Source: Candidatus Cacconaster stercorequi
GTDB taxonomy: Bacteria; Bacillota; Clostridia; Oscillospirales; Oscillospiraceae
Reading direction: 5' to 3'
Length of the DNA: 64,000 bases
Assembly: GCA_018064925.1 (NCBI GenBank)
Contig: JAGHUH010000013.1
Span: 1-64,000, forward strand
Position 1 is the stretch's first letter, and each line of letters begins with the position of its first letter. The position numbers were made by a program, and so were the translations under genes. Shown here one piece after another: positions 63,657 to 64,000 of the stretch. The notes under the pieces are model-generated. The model worked only from the letters and a program-made list of their open reading frames with translations. It was not told the origin of the DNA and searched no databases.

Positions 63657-64000
63657 TTACTTGGCCTCCTTTTTCTTTTCGCTCTTAGCAAGGGCCCACT
63701 GCATCACAGCAATCAGGGCACCCAGCGTCAGGAAGCCGCCAACAGGCAGAGTCAACAGCTTCATGCCAAACTCTTCGGGGAAGATGACGATACCGGGAGC
63801 AGCACCCAGTCCGCCGCCGCCCAGCAGGCCGCCGCCGAACTTACCGCTGCCGAACAGCTCACGGAATACGCACATAATGATCAGCACGATGGTGTAGCCG
63901 ATACCCTGGCAGATACCGTCCACTGCGGAGGCGGCCACGGTGTTCTTATTGGCGAACGCCTCGGCACGACCCAGAATGATGCAGTTCACGACGATCAGGG
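63657..64000 (-). CDS. rnfE: Rnf complex subunit E, partial
   Basis: About 114 C-terminal aa; the start lies outside the window. [20 protein letters not shown] and [19 protein letters not shown] fit RnfE, the partner of RnfA. It ends KSEKKKEAK. Upstream genes (rnfCDG) would lie outside the window on the right. Confidence 0.92.
   Translation of the reverse strand, partial: LIVVNCIILGRAEAFANKNTVAASAVDGICQGIGYTIVLIIMCVFRELFGSGKFGGGLLGGGGLGAAPGIVIFPEEFGMKLLTLPVGGFLTLGALIAVMQWALAKSEKKKEAK

Overview
The window reads as a high-GC, spore-forming, anaerobic Clostridia chromosome, most like the Oscillospiraceae. The supports are a sporulation gene (spoVAC), Rnf electron-transport genes, pyruvate phosphate dikinase, a Clostridia-type miaB-mutS-mutL-miaA-hfq cluster and many Firmicutes-style riboswitches. 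The genus cannot be fixed from sequence reading alone. Most genes outside the first 5.9 kb look like ordinary core genome.

Layout. Positions 1-5.9 kb are more AT-rich and hold part of an integrative or conjugative element: parA, parB, a Pro/Thr-rich lipoprotein and a large thioester/SpaA-type surface adhesin that carries a one-base frameshift and runs off the left edge. No integrase is visible. From 5.9 kb the core chromosome starts with ppdK, then holB-ricT-HAD hydrolase, a standalone FGE/C-type-lectin-fold protein that resembles diversity-generating retroelement targets, lepA, an XRE regulator and a LysM/G5/M23 envelope peptidase. A long leftward cluster (about 29.5 to 18.5 kb) carries miaB, mutS, mutL, a small membrane protein, miaA, hfq, a HlyD-like protein, yggS, sepF and divIVA. 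It joins tRNA modification, mismatch repair, RNA chaperoning and cell division. A broken four-helix-bundle gene sits between mutS and mutL.

From 29.6 to 41.8 kb there are three riboswitch-controlled units. A cobalamin riboswitch precedes a DUF4430 lipoprotein, a c-di-AMP (ydaO) riboswitch precedes the potassium transporter kup, and a lysine riboswitch precedes an amino-acid ABC transporter, which makes that transporter a likely lysine importer. The same stretch holds lspA-rluD, a fabG-type reductase, a YitT membrane protein, a small sigma-region-4-like protein, four tRNAs (Val, Thr, Tyr, Gly), three copies of the tRNA-Tyr 3' end, and a LexA-like repressor whose upstream region has four AACAAG-type hexamers spaced exactly 31 bp apart.

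From 42 to 61 kb come a divergent type IIA topoisomerase pair split by an intact four-helix-bundle gene, spoVAC, hemW, an MgtC-type protein, tdk, mutY and two radical-SAM genes. The CIRCE-controlled heat-shock operon hrcA-grpE-dnaK-dnaJ follows, with hisJ-like, rpiB and DUF4015 genes downstream. The right end has a tetrahydrofolate riboswitch with a visible Shine-Dalgarno-sequestering helix before the folate transporter gene folT, and then rnfE (partial)-rnfA-rnfB.

The most notable features are the four different riboswitches in one window, the 31-bp operator array beside tRNA-Tyr scars, and the DGR-target-like protein without a reverse transcriptase nearby.
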